35,870 nt of DNA from Bacteroidales bacterium (GTDB lineage Bacteria; Bacteroidota; Bacteroidia; Bacteroidales; Lentimicrobiaceae): assembly GCA_016709025.1 (NCBI GenBank), contig JADJEQ010000018.1, positions 1 to 35,870 of the forward strand, in the 5' to 3' direction. Shown one piece after another: positions 1-10,404 of the stretch. Below the pieces are notes generated by a model that saw nothing but the letters and a program-made list of their open reading frames with translations, was not told the origin of the DNA and ran no database searches. The translations under genes were made by a program, and so were the position numbers. The stretch's first letter is position 1; each line of letters opens with the position of its first letter.

Positions 1-3000
1 AACCGACATCCTGGAAAGGCCTGGATTCAATGTTGTTGTCCAAATCCGTTTACCAGTGCCTGAAGGGTAGAACCCTTCCCAGATAGTTGTGTCAACGTTT
101 TTAACCTCTGCAGATGTAGGCAATCCGTTTTCATAGCTTTCCTGCTGTCCCTGAGAATATCTTCCGACACATCACCAAGATTGAAATACAGTTCCCCTCC
201 GTTGAGCAGAATCCTCTGTAAATGGATCCATCATCAGAATTCGATGTGACATTCCATTTGGAGGCCTCAAAATCGGTTGTTTCAATCTTACGCATAATCC
301 CGCCCCAGCGAGTTCTGGGCATCAAAAGGCTACCTGTTTCCGAGATTCCCCTTGAAACACCGGTGGGTAAAACATCAAAATTGTATGGGCCTTTCTCCTC
401 AGGGAAATGAGAGGTTAAACATGGAGATGTTCATTTGAGTAGTTAAGATTATCCACCATTGGGAATATGTCGGATTCCCTGACATTTCTGACGGAATTTC
501 TTGAAAGCTCGTTCTTTTTGTTATCACCCAGATCGGGACTAAGGCTGCTGTTTTTATCGTAAAACAACTGGGCAATGGTGTACCATGAAAATTTAGCACG
601 AGTTGTAACCATAGTCTAATCCAGGGCTTTGGAGATGCTTCAGGGAACATATCTCTTGAGGTCTGTCCCTGGGGAAAATCGCAATAAACCAGGTTCCAGT
701 ATTTTTCAGGTCGATGGTCGATTTGGCTCCTTCAAAATCATCAATATAGGAGGTTCCGGTTTGACCAATTGCCTTGGAATGGCCGGGAATAAAATGGCCT
801 GCAAATTCCCCGTCAACCTGGATTCGGGAAATGGTTTTGTATTGTAGAAAGGCGATTTTTATCGATCAGTTTCGTCAGTTTCATCGACTCTGTCTGATAG
901 CTGAAGTTAACACCCCACATGGTATTGGAGATTGGCTCCTGTCCGTAGTTGGTTTTTGTGTGAGCGGACGTTCGTGCGGGTTCATGACGGTAGCCCAGAT
1001 CAACAGGTCTTTGTTAACCTTGCTTAATCGACATGCATCCCCATCAGGGTCACGGGTCTGCAGATTGAAGGTTGCATTGTTTTCGAGCGAAATATGTTGA
1101 TGCGTTGTACCCAATTCATGATACCTTCGTTGATGATCTTCACCTGCAGGAATTGTAGTCAACAATGTAATCAACATTCTCGGTCGGGAATACCGCCGGC
1201 TGTAACACGCACCGACCCCTGTGGAACATTGAGTGCGTTGGGCGAAATTTCGGACCCTCCCGAGAAGTTTGTGAAGGCCTTCGGGAATAAAGCCCGGTTC
1301 TTGTCAGGGTATTGCTGGGCACCACTCTTGGTCAGTGAATAAAGTGAATCGTAACAATACTTGTCTGCAAGATTCTGGTCGTTAGGTTTGCTGCGCAGGT
1401 AACTGCCAGAATGGTTTCCTGATGGTAGAAAATACCCGGCCGTTTGAAGCCTGGATGGTACCTCCCTGGCAGACAGCGTTGTCGATAAAGTCAAAAACCC
1501 CATCGACGCGTTGGATTTTGAAGGTTGTCAAGGTTGTCAAGTTGAACACCGGATCAGGGGTACGCCTTTCACGCCTTCAGGCCCATCGGTAAAATATCCT
1601 GTCGGAACAGTATTTTCATTTCCTGAATAAAGGATGTTCAGGATAAAATCTTCACGGTTGAGCTGAAATGCACCGATGTTATAAACGCCGTTTTCATCGC
1701 TGAGGTTCCACATGGGGACCTTTGTGTTCAAAACGGTACTCTTTAGAAGCTTTACCATCAGAGGGTGTTAGGGCGTGATTCCCTGATCGGAAAATTCACC
1801 TACCTGGTAAATGCTGTCTGCCCGGTAACCGTGTATTGGTAAGCAACCGCCAATACCTGATCGGAATAAGGGTTGAGATTAAGCGAAATAAAACCCAACT
1901 TTGAGTTGTAGGAGAATTCGGAGGTGTTAAGCTGCAGGCATTCTCGATCTTCTCATAATCAAGCTGAAACATAACCAAAAAAGGAGCACCGGTCAGGTAA
2001 TCCGGTTATTTTGTTGATATTGCGGATGATGGCAGTATCGGATTTAGTAAGCAGGTCGTTCGATTGGTTATCGGGGTAAGCTCCATGCATTGGGCAATAT
2101 GGACTGATTGTAAGATTTTTCTCAGCCAGATCCATAAATGCCACGATGTTTCTGTTATCAGTAACAGCTGGTTCCATGTTCGGTGACCCAAACTTCAATT
2201 TTGGTAATTGATGTTTGAATTCCAATGGGCAGTGTACTCAGCGCGTTGTCGTAGTTGTCGGCGAGGCTGGCCAGGAAAGTGCTTGTTTTCTTCGCCAATC
2301 AAGGCCTTTACGCTGAATTTACTGGTTTGCGCCCCACCTGAACAGTGATGTTTGAAGTTTCGCTCTTCTGCTGTGAAAATACACCGGTTACTGTTGCCCT
2401 CACAAACTGAATTGTGTTTTCAAACCAAAGAGGCCCCTGTTTCCGGTGATCAGGGTGCTGTTGAGCGGAAGGTAACGTCGCGGCCCCAATCAGTTTAATA
2501 TTTCATCTTCTCACCTTCGTTTTGAGTTTGAGTTTTTTCTCAAATTCGAAGGTAACGTCTGTCTGATGGTTAAGAGTTGAATTCAATTTTATCGCCGATT
2601 TTAGCCATTACACTCTCTGAATGCGCTGCTGGAAATCGAAATTTCCTGTGCTTTTGCGCTGTCGTGGGTCGAGTGCCGGATCGTCGCGGCGGTTGGAGAG
2701 GATACCAAATGTAACCTCTGCACTTCCTGGGGCAAAGGTGTCGATGGTGTTACCACCAAAAATCGGTCGAACGCTTCCCCGATGGAATTCTGCGGAATAA
2801 TACCGGTACGGCTTGCTGCACCTGCTGAAACAGCCGGGCGCGCCAGTAGTTTCTGCAATGAACGATTCATATCAAGTAGCTTGTGGTCGTCCAGGCTATA
2901 GGAGTCGGTGAAGTGAGCTTGCAAATCTGGCTTTCTGAACGTAGTATAGGTCTGGGTAACCGGGTCGTAAATGAAATCTTCAGAGAAATTGAAAGGATTT

Positions 3001-3213
3001 CCCGGGAACATCTTATTTTTATCAGTAGGCACTTGGTTGGTGCGGGTTCCGTTCGGGAAGGGGATACGGTAAATCACCACCAGGCAGGGTAGTGTCGGGC
3101 GGTGTTACTGCCCTTCATTTCTTCAGCATTAGGTTGAAGACCAGGTGATGCCGGGATGCCCCAGCGATGGAAACAATAAAAAACAGAACAAAAGACGCAA
3201 CGAATATTTTGCA
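1..3213 (-). CDS. sprA: Cell-surface protein SprA (T9SS translocon), N-terminal part, frame-shifted
   Basis: SprA is the giant outer-membrane beta-barrel translocon of the type IX secretion system, needed for export of surface adhesins and enzymes and for gliding. Pieces in all three minus frames join into one SprA-like protein: a signal peptide (KIFVASFVLFFIVSIAGA, about 3160-3205), the segment FGGNTIDTFAPGSAEVTFGI (about 2700-2760), DVTFEFEKKLKLK (about 2525), TDNRNIVAFMDLAEKN (about 2115-2165), GSVRVTAGGIP (about 1190), SLENNATFNLQT (about 1065), HERPLTQK (about 965) and RWGGIMRKIETTDFEASK (about 255-310). The order matches SprA. The start is the ATG at 3213, preceded by GGAG. Only about 1,060 of the roughly 2,400 residues usual for the family are present; the rest lies beyond the left edge. 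There are at least ten frame breaks, probably sequence errors. It follows ruvA on the same strand, a common arrangement in Bacteroidota. Confidence 0.9.
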
Positions 3214-3258
3214 TAGCTCCAAGAAACCTCAGTATTTTATGTGTGTTAACCAATCGGG

Positions 3259-3911
3259 TCAACGGATTAATAACCCGATGATTGCAGGTTCCCAACCTTC
3301 CATCTCTTCAGGCCTCCGTTTATGTTTTGTTGTATTACATGATTCTAATGCACTTTTAATCAGTTGTTCAACTGTTAATGAAGTACCATCGTCTTTTGAA
3401 TTTTTTCGATCGTTTTCTCTGCCAGTGTCTTGTTGAAGCCAAGCTAGTTAAAGCAGATAAGCCTCTTCTTTCTTTGTATTGTGCGGACTTCCCAAAATTT
3501 CCTTTCAGACCAGGGTCTTTGCCAAGCTTATCTTTCAGGTCAATAATTATCCGCTGGGCTGTTTACCCCAATACCTTTAACCCGCTGGAGGAAGGTACAT
3601 TTCCGGAAGCAATTGCAGCTGTTATCTCTCCAGGTGTAAGAGAAGAAGTATAAGCCGGGCTGTCCAGGCTCCCGCCTGAAATAATAGAGATCAGATGCCT
3701 GAAAAAAACCCTTTCCTGCTCTTTCACAAATCCAAATAACACCACAGCATCCTCACGAACAGCCAGATGAGTAGTAACCTGCAGTTCTCAGGCCTTTAAT
3801 CTGAGGAGTAGGTGTTGACAGAAATCGAAATATCGTACCCGATACCCTGGCAATCAATAACAACGGATGCCGGCGTTATTTCACTGATCTTTCCTTAATA
3901 AATGCATACAT
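3259..3911 (-). CDS. ruvA: Holliday junction branch migration protein RuvA, frame-shifted
   Basis: RuvA binds four-way Holliday junctions and loads the RuvB motor during recombinational repair. Read on the minus strand, the N-terminus MYAFIKE, the stretch ITPASVVIDCQGIGYDISIS (about 3825-3885), the VREDAV..LFGF region (about 3735-3770), the domain II stretch SLTPGEITAAIASGNV (about 3590-3640) and the C-terminal TVEQLIKSALE (about 3340-3380) are all typical of RuvA and occur in the right order. They lie in different frames, so several single-base errors are present. The start ATG at 3911 gives the usual N-terminus. The end is uncertain: the open frame runs to 3259, but a one-base correction gives a stop at 3335 and a family-normal length of about 192 residues. 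It sits directly upstream of sprA and is probably co-transcribed with it. Confidence 0.85.
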
Positions 3912-3938
3912 AAGCTGGCATTGTACCTGTTAACCGAG

Positions 3939-3946
3939 CAAAAATA
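3939..3946 (-). promoter_or_regulatory. Promoter -7 box for ruvA-sprA
   Basis: On the minus strand this reads TATTTTTG, a perfect match to the Bacteroidota -7 consensus TAnnTTTG. It lies 27 bases before the ruvA start codon, which would give a leader of about 20 nt. No clear -33 TTG was found at the expected distance, so this rests on the -7 box and its position. Confidence 0.5.
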
Positions 3947-4301
3947 AGATAATAGATCTTGATTATGGAGGTTTTTTGTCTGAAAACAGTATAAACAACT
4001 TCCTGATTTGACTAAAGATGTTACCTGGGTTATGGAATGTTAAGCGGTTTAACGGCATCAGAAACTATTGCGCACCTGAGCAGGATTTTGGAAACAGACC
4101 CCGTAGTGGTGCTGTTTTGACAGGTGTAATCGGGGAATCCTGCTAAATACAGACAATTTAAAAGCCTCAGGTTTTAGTCAAAAATAGGTTAAAATAGTTC
4201 TTCGGTTTCTTTTGTTTGTCTTGTCTGGTTTCGCATGTTGCTATAATTGTTTAATTGCTTAACAAAATTCATCCGGCGACCACCCACAAAAATTAATACA
4301 T
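3947..4301. other. Divergent intergenic region between ruvA and the malic enzyme
   Basis: No coding potential was recognised on either strand. The region must hold the divergent promoters for ruvA-sprA and for the malic enzyme. A candidate plus-strand promoter is TTG at 4221-4223 and TATAATTG at 4242-4249, with an 18-base spacer and one mismatch to the TAnnTTTG consensus. Nothing else stands out. Confidence 0.4.
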
Positions 4302-6568
4302 ATGAAAGTCCCTTTAGTAAAAAGAACGCTCTGGCTTATCACGCCGAAGGAAGGCTGGGTAAATTGAGGTTTGTTCCAACCAACCTCATCATTCGGGATA
4401 CGACTTATCTGGAGCTTACAGTCCGGGTGTAGCCGAACCCCCTGTCTCGAAATCAAGGGGTTAACCCAGGATGGCAAGCACAAGACACACAGCAAAGGTC
4501 ATCGATGGGGTGGTGAATACCGTAAAGGCCATAGCTCCTACTTTCGGGGGTATTAACCTCGAAGACATTAAAGCACCCGAGTGTTTCGAAATTGAGGACA
4601 GACTTAAAGCAGCTCTGGATATTCCGGTCATGCACGATGATCAGCATGGAAACAGCGATTATAACCTCGGCAGGCCTGCTGAATGCATTGCTGATCAATG
4701 GGAAGAAGATAGAAGAAATAAAAGTGGTGATCAATGGTGCCGGAGCGGCTGCTGTATCATGCTCAAGACTTTACCTGTCACTTGGCCTCAAGCCGGAAAA
4801 CCTGGTTGCGGTAGATTCAAGGGAGTGTGTAATAAGTCAAGAACCGATCTGAATCCGGTGAAGCAGAAATTTGTTACCGACCGCAACATCTCAACCCTTG
4901 CTGAAGCAATAAAAGGGACGGATATGTTTCTGGGGTTATCTGTTGCCGGGGTCGTTACTCCTGAAATGCTGATGAGCATGAACCCAAACCCCATTGTTTT
5001 TGCATTGGCAAACCCTGTTCCGGAGATAGCCTACGATCTGGCTGTTGCCACCCGCGCGGACATTATTATGGGTACCGGCCGTTCTGACTTCCCAAACCAG
5101 GTAAACAATGTCCTTGGGTTCCCATATATTTTCAGGGGGCGCTTTGATGTAAGAACATGACCATCAATGAAGAAATGAAGCTGGCTGCTGCCCATGCATT
5201 GGCCGACCTTGCCAAACAGCCTGTACCTGAAGAAGTAAACATTTCATATCAGGTTACCAACCTCAAATTCGGCAAAGATTATATTATTCCCAAGCCCAAT
5301 GACCCCGTCTGATTACAAGTATTGCCCTGGCTGTTGCCAAAGCCGCCATGGACTCAGGTGTTGCCCGGAAGCCAATCTTAGACTGGGAAAGCTACCGCGA
5401 TGAACTGAGGCGGCTGGGCCTCTCAACCCATTGATCAGACAGATTAAGGCCCGGGCCAAGAAAAATCCTAAAAGGTAGTTTTTGCAGAGGCAGAAAACTA
5501 TAAAATTCGGAAGCAGCTGAAATTGTTCTTGATGATGGAATTGTAAATACCAGATTCTCCTTGGTAACGGGAAATCATTCTCGATCTCATTAAGACCAAT
5601 GATCTTGAACTGGACGGTGTTCAGATTATTGATCCCAGATCGCCGGAGGAAGATGAACGCAGGGAAATGTTTGCGATGCAGTTTTATGGAAAATGGAAAC
5701 GACGCGGAGTCAACCTGGTTGGTGCCCGTGACATGATGACCACCGTAATTACTTCGGGCCGCGCCTCGTAAATAATGGTTATGCCGATGCAATGATTTCA
5801 GGACTGACAAGCAGTTATCCTGCCACCATAAGGCCGGCGCTGAGAATTATCGGTAAAAGAAAAGGCGCAAACATCGTATCGGGGATGTATATTATGCTCA
5901 CTAAAAAGGGCCCCTTCTTTTTGCCGATACAACAGTGAACATGAATCCGGATGTCGATAAGCTGGTTGAGATTACCTGCAAACAGCGGCTGCTGTAAGAC
6001 AGTTTATTGAACCGCGGATAGCGATGCTCTCCTATTCAAACTTCGGATCCGTGGAAGGGAAACATTCCGATTCTGGTGCGCACGGCTGTGGAAAAAGCGC
6101 ATCGTGAACATCCCGACCTGATTGTTGATGGCGATTTTGCAAGCCAATTTTTGCGCTGAACAACCAACTCCTTCGTGAGAACTTCCCATTCTCAAAACTG
6201 GTTGACGGTCCGGCCAACACGCTGATTTTTCCATACCTGACTGCAGGAAATATAGCATACAAACTGATCCAGAACTTGGTGGTGCTGAAGCCATCGGACC
6301 CATACTGATGGGACTTGACAAATCGGTGCATGTGTTGCAGATGGGTTCGGGAGTTGCTGAAATTGCAAACATGGTAACCATTGCGGTAATTGATGCCCAA
6401 AGCAACAACAACGACAGCCGGGAAAATGCAAAAACATATGCCAGGCGCACCTGCGGAAAAATACTTGAAGTAATCAAACAATTTCAGGATTTTCGTCCAA
6501 AAGTTATATGCAATTTCCTACTTTGTAGATGTGTATTTCCTTGCAGAATTCAGATTAGTCCCGAATAG
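4302..6568 (+). CDS. maeB: NADP-dependent malic enzyme, MaeB type (malic + phosphotransacetylase-like domains), frame-shifted
   Basis: The enzyme decarboxylates malate to pyruvate with reduction of NAD(P). The N-terminus MKVPLV then YHAEGR (about 4302-4355) is followed by YSPGVAEPCLEIKG (about 4415-4460), APTFGGINLEDIKAPECFEI (about 4530-4590), IPVMHDDQHG (about 4621-4650), the nucleotide-binding stretch VVINGAGAAAVSC, and the malic C-terminal segment GRSDFPNQVNNVLGFPYIFR (about 5079-5135). From about 5450 onward (KNPKKVVFAEAENYKI) it is a phosphotransacetylase-like domain ending near MGLDKSVHVLQMGSG (about 6308-6352), a regulatory extension in MaeB enzymes. About 60-70 residues normally found between CLEIKG and VNTVKAIAP are missing near 4460-4510, besides many one-base frame breaks. 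The exact stop is uncertain (about 6528-6568). It is divergent from ruvA-sprA and 27 bases upstream of mdh. Confidence 0.9.
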
Positions 6569-6595
6569 TAATTATTGTTCAATAATTTTCGTAAA

Positions 6596-7532
6596 ATGAA
6601 GAAAATCACTGTAATTGGCCGCCGGAATGTGGAGGTGCTACCTGTGCAAATGTGATTGCACATAAGATCTTACCCGTGAAGTAGTTCTTGTAGATATCAA
6701 AGAAGGTAGCAGAAGGCAAAGCCCTTGATATCTGGCAGACATCTTCCATCAACAATTTCAATACCAGGGCAATTAGGGTTACCAACGATTACCTCAAAAC
6801 CAAGGGGTCTTCCATTGTTGTTATTACTTCAGGATTACCGCGTAAGCCGGGAATGAGCCGCGATGATCTGATCAAGACCAACGCATTGATTGTTAAGGAA
6901 GTTACAGAAAAGGTTGTCAAGTATTCACCTGAGGCTATCATTATTGTGGTTTCAAATCCACTTGACGTGATGACCTATGCAGCTTATCGTGCGGCACGCA
7001 AGAACTCAAGCAAGGTATTCGGAATGGCTGGAATCCTTGATACCGGCCGTTACAAGGCTTTCATAGCCGATGCGCTCGGTATCCCCAAAGGATATTCATT
7101 CTCTGCTTTTGGGTAGCCACGGTGACTCAATGGTTCCCCTGCCAAGGTTTACCTCGGTTTCCGGAATTCCCATCACCGATCTGTTGAATAAAGAAGAAAT
7201 TGATAAAATCGTTGAAAGAACCAAGAAAAGGGGAGGCGAACTGGTGAACCTGATGGGAACTTCCTGCCTGGTATGCAACGGTGCTGCCGCTGCTCAGATG
7301 GTTGAGGCAATTGTTGACGACCAGAAACGGATTTTCCCGGTCTGTACCCTACTCAATGGGGAATACGGATTTGAAAGATGTTTATACGGGCGTCCGGTCA
7401 AGGCTCAAATGGAATTGAAGAGATTATTGAGCTTAATCTCGAAAAGGAGGAGCAGAAAATGCTCAAGATTCCGCCAATTCTGTCAAAGGCGTTATGAAAG
7501 TTCTCGACGACATGAACCTCTTCGAAGACTGA
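6596..7532 (+). CDS. mdh: Malate dehydrogenase (LDH-like type), frame-shifted
   Basis: This enzyme interconverts malate and oxaloacetate with NAD in the TCA cycle. The start ATG at 6596 gives MKKITVIG, the beginning of the Rossmann glycine motif, which is then broken by a base error. Visible landmarks are VVITSGLPRKPGMSRDDLIK (substrate loop with Arg, about 6810-6875), VVSNPLDVMTY (about 6949-6980), GMAGILDTGRYKAFIADALG (about 7022-7080), the catalytic-His region GSHGDSMVPLP (about 7111-7142), and the C-terminal GVMKVLDDMNLFED ending at 7532. The length of about 310 residues is normal for the lactate-dehydrogenase-like MDH of Bacteroidota. About five frame breaks are present, and three of the pieces use different frames. 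It follows the malic enzyme on the same strand and is closed by a clear hairpin terminator, so the two may form a malate-handling unit. Confidence 0.92.
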
Positions 7533-7555
7533 TTCCGGATTAATTTTTAGGGTTC

Positions 7556-7586
7556 GCTGCTTCCCGATTCCGGGTAGCAGCTTTTA
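7556..7586 (+). terminator. Rho-independent terminator after mdh
   Basis: The sequence GCTGCTTCCCG, loop ATTC, CGGGTAGCAGC forms an 11-base stem with one mismatch and is followed by TTTTAT. It begins 24 bases after the mdh stop, so it separates mdh from the sirtuin gene. Confidence 0.8.
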
Positions 7587-7622
7587 TCCTGAACCCGAGG
7601 GGGTGCCTTTTCAAAGGATTTA

Positions 7623-7630
7623 TAATTTTG
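7623..7630 (+). promoter_or_regulatory. Promoter -7 box for the sirtuin gene
   Basis: TAATTTTG matches the Bacteroidota -7 consensus TAnnTTTG and lies 16 bases before the sirtuin start codon, just after the mdh terminator. A -33 TTG at the standard distance was not seen. Confidence 0.5.
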
Positions 7631-7645
7631 CACTAAATTATTAAA

Positions 7646-8421
7646 ATGAAAAAGAAGGTTGTTGCTTTAACCGGAGCCGGCATAAGCGCTGAAAGTGGAT
7701 TGAAAACCTTCAGGATACAGACGGTTTATGGGAAGAATATCGCATTGAGGACGTTGCCACTTACGAGGCATGGACCCGTAATCCGGCACTTGTGCTTGAG
7801 TTTTACAAACAAACGTAGGGCTCAGCTGGCAACAGTGTCGCCCAATGCTGCTCATCTGGCATTGGTAAAACTTGAACAAAAATTTGATGTTCAGATTATT
7901 ACTCAAAATGTTGATGATTTGCACGAAAGGGCCGGTTCATCTAAAATACTCCACCTTCATGGTCAGTTAACCAAAGTCAGGAGTACCCAATACCCCGATC
8001 TTGTGACTGAAATCGGCTACAAAGAAATCAAGCAGGGGGATCTCTGCGAAAAAGGTTTCCAGCTGAGGCCACACATTGTGTGGTTTGGCGAAGCGGTTCC
8101 GCTGATTGAGGATGCCGCCCTACTTACGCAACAAGCCGATATTTTACTTATAATCGGTACTTCACTTGCAGTTTATCCTGCCGCCGGTCTGATGCATTAT
8201 GTGCGCCCTGGCTGCCCTATTTACCTGATTGACCCGGGTTCGCTCAAGTACCGGGGATCCCAGGTCTTAAATTCATCCGCGAAAAAGCAGGCACCGGGTT
8301 GCCGCCTCTGGTAGATCAGTTACTCAACGGATCATCTTTCAATAACCAAACATTCTCAACATCTGGTATCCCTGCCAATTCTGTTCTCATATTCGATATT
8401 CATCTGATTGATATAGAATAG
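7646..8421 (+). CDS. cobB: NAD-dependent protein deacylase, sirtuin (CobB/SIRT5-like), frame-shifted
   Basis: Sirtuins remove acyl groups from protein lysines while consuming NAD. The N-terminus VVALTGAGISAESGLKTFR is the NAD-binding signature. Downstream are TQNVDDLHERAGSSKILHLHG (about 7900-7965) with the catalytic His, LRPHIVWFGEAVP (about 8066-8104) and LLIIGTSLAVYPAAGL (about 8143-8190). The linker between LHLHG and LRPHIVWFGE is short and has no Cys4 zinc site, as in other Bacteroidota sirtuins of the SIRT5-like class. One frame break at about 7710-7800 hides the usual segment after TFR, and another near 8260 shifts the C-terminus (EKAGTGLPPLVDQLL). The stop at 8421 makes it about 258 residues, slightly long, so the true end may be nearer 8345. 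It has its own promoter. Substrates cannot be inferred from context. Confidence 0.85.
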
Positions 8422-8467
8422 AATTTTTTTGAACCTTCTTTTTTATCAATGGTTTCAGCAAATTTTC

Positions 8468-8498
8468 TTGGATTTTTCGATCCAAAATAGTATATTTG
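8468..8498 (+). promoter_or_regulatory. Promoter of recX
   Basis: TTG at 8468-8470 and TATATTTG at 8491-8498 are separated by 20 bases, matching the Bacteroidota promoter (TTG, about 19-20 bases, TAnnTTTG). The -7 box is 31 bases before the recX start. This is the best-formed promoter in the window. Confidence 0.7.
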
Positions 8499-8529
8499 CA
8501 TCGAAAATAAATGTTTAAACATTCTAGAT

Positions 8530-9019
8530 ATGAGAGAATTTGAAAAACAACTTGCTAAAATGCGCCGCTGGTGCGCAATGCAGGAACGCTGCCTTGTTGA
8601 AGTGAGAATTCACTGCAACTCAATTGGCATTTCGGCTAAAAACACCGATAAAATCATCGAACAACTCAGTGAGGAAGGTTTCATCGAAGAAGAACGTTTT
8701 GCAAAACTCTATGCCGGTGGTAAATTCCGGAATAAAAAATGGGGTCGTGCAAGGATTATTGGTGAACTTCAGGCAAGGCAGATTCCCGACCACATCATTA
8801 AAATCGGGCTGAGCGAAATCGATGAAGAAGAATACCGCAAAAACATTGTTTCAATGGTTGAGTATAAAATTACGATAACCGATACTTCCAACAAGATGCT
8901 GTTCAAACACAGGCTTTCCAAAACAGCCATTAACAAAGGCTATGAACCGGAACTGGTGCACGGAAATCATCGATGAACTGATGAAAAGAAGGGAATCTAA
9001 CATCAAGTTCAAAGTCTAA
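8530..9019 (+). CDS. recX: Regulatory protein RecX, frame-shifted near the C-terminus
   Basis: RecX binds RecA filaments and limits recombination. The protein is built of three-helix repeats: RRWCAMQERCLVEVRIHC (about residues 12-30), the conserved central EEGFIEEERFAKLYAGGKFR (about 8671-8730) followed by KKWGRARI, and a third repeat ending GYEPELV. The frame first read stops at 8976, but removing one base near 8957-8962 restores the family ending (EIIDELMKRRESN) and a stop at 9017-9019, giving about 163 residues. Two cysteines in WCAMQERC are visible. recA is not in the window. The stop codon lies inside a short AAAGTCT-type repeat that runs on into the spacer. Confidence 0.85.
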
Positions 9020-9190
9020 AGTCTAAGTTTAAAGTTTGATCCTGCTCCGAAAAGTCAATAAGGCAGATTAGACACCAAGTCACCAAGACACCAATCCTGC
9101 CTGCGGCAGGCAGGTTACACAAAGTATTGTATATCATTAAATTAAAATTGGTGAATTTTTGTGATTTTGTGTTTTGGTGGCAAAAAATTA
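9004..9190. repeat. Short-word repeats between recX and prfB
   Basis: Three repeat types lie here. AAAGTCTAAAGTCTAAG-type words run from about 9004 to 9040 and overlap the recX stop codon. CACCAAG words (CACCAAGTCACCAAGACACC) lie at about 9074-9093. A near-perfect palindrome, CCTGCCTGCGGCAGGCAGG, is at 9096-9114. At 9155-9185 the text TTTTGTGTTTTGGTGGC roughly mirrors the CACCAAG block. No gene was recognised between 9020 and 9315. Confidence 0.6.
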
Positions 9191-9315
9191 ATTTTCGGAG
9201 TGGATTCAAGTTTATGACAATTTACCGGCAGAAAGATCAAATCCGGGAGCCCTGATGATCATTGGGTGCTCTTTATGTTTAATTTGCTATTTTTTCAGAG
9301 ATATAATACCAAATC

Positions 9316-10404
9316 ATGGTTCAGAACGATCAATTGCACGATATTCAGAAAAGGCTTGATGCTTTAAGGAGGTTCCTTTGACATCGATGTCAGGATTGAA
9401 CAGATAAAGGAAGAAGAAGCGGTAACGCTGCAGCCCGGCTTTTGGGATGAGCCTAAAAGGCCGAACTTCTGATGAAAGCCATTCAGGAAAAAAAGCGGTG
9501 GACCGTTGATTATGCTGCTGCGGTTGCCGCTGCAGATGACCTGAAGGTGATGTTCGACTTTTACGCAGCCGAAGAGGCCACCGAAGAGGACCTTGACAAA
9601 CAGTATGCGACTGCGATCAACCTGGTTGAGGATCTGGAATTGCGGAATATGCTGAGTGCCGAAGAGGATCGTCTGAGTGCCATTCTGCAGATCAATGCCG
9701 GAGCCGGAGGCACCGAAAGCAACGATTGGGCCGAGATGCTGATGCGGATGTACGTCCGGTATGGCGAGCGCAACAAGTACAAAGTCAGGGAACTCGATAT
9801 GCATGAAGGGATGTGGTCGGTATTAAATCCGTTACCATCGAATTTGACGGCGAGAATGCATTCGGATACCTGAAGAGCGAAAACGGGGTGCACCGCCTGG
9901 TCAGGTTATCTCCATTCGATTCGGCCAACAAGCGCCACACCTCTTTTGCATCGGTTTATGTATATCCCGTGGTTGATGATAACATTGATATTCAGTTGAA
10001 TCCGGCTGACATATCATGGGATACCTTCCGTTCAAGCGGGCCGGGTGGTCAGAATGTGAATAAGGTGGAAACGGCCGTCAGACTTAAACATGAGCCTTCC
10101 GGGATTGTGGAATGAGTGCCAGGAAACCCGTTCGCAGGGGCAAAACCGTGAAAAGCCATTCAGATGCTGAAATCACAGTTGTATGAGATCGAATTGCGCA
10201 AGCAGAGGCCATCGCCGTGATCGAAGGCAAGAAAAAGAAGATAGAGTGGGCTCGCAGATCAGAAGCTATACATTACATCCGTACAAACTTGTGAAGGATG
10301 TTCGCACCGACTACGAAACCAGCGATACAGCCGGCGTGCTCGACGGCGACCTCAACGATTTCATCAAGGCCTACCTGATGGAGTTTGGCAGGGATGCAAT
10401 TTAA
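9316..10404 (+). CDS. prfB: Peptide chain release factor 2, with programmed +1 frameshift
   Basis: RF2 ends translation at UGA and UAA. The reading frame from ATG 9316 runs 20 codons to an in-frame UGA at 9379-9381, after which the protein continues in the +1 frame (DIDVRIEQIKEEEAV). That is the known autoregulatory frameshift of prfB. Downstream are the stop-codon-recognition SPF motif (RLSPFDSANKRHTSF, about 9904-9948) and the catalytic GGQ loop (SSGPGGQNVNKVE, about 10032-10070). The C-terminus is DFIKAYLMEFGRDAI. About 362 residues matches the family. Four or so other breaks (near 9460, 9820, 10113 and 10180-10240) fall where no programmed shift is known and are probably base errors. It stands alone between recX and the convergent membrane protein gene. 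Confidence 0.95.
9367..9382 (+). promoter_or_regulatory. prfB recoding site (Shine-Dalgarno-like + CUU UGA C)
   Basis: AGGAGG, three bases (TTC), then CTT TGA C, in frame with the start codon. The internal Shine-Dalgarno-like element sits three bases from the CTT slippery codon, the spacing known from E. coli prfB. When RF2 is scarce, ribosomes pause at UGA, tRNA-Leu slips from CUU to UUU, and full-length RF2 is made. Confidence 0.9.

Noticed and set aside
9096..9114. Terminator for recX
   Set aside because: The CCTGCC/GGCAGG palindrome is strong but not followed by a T-run, and it lies inside a longer repeat cluster, so it is better called part of the repeat.
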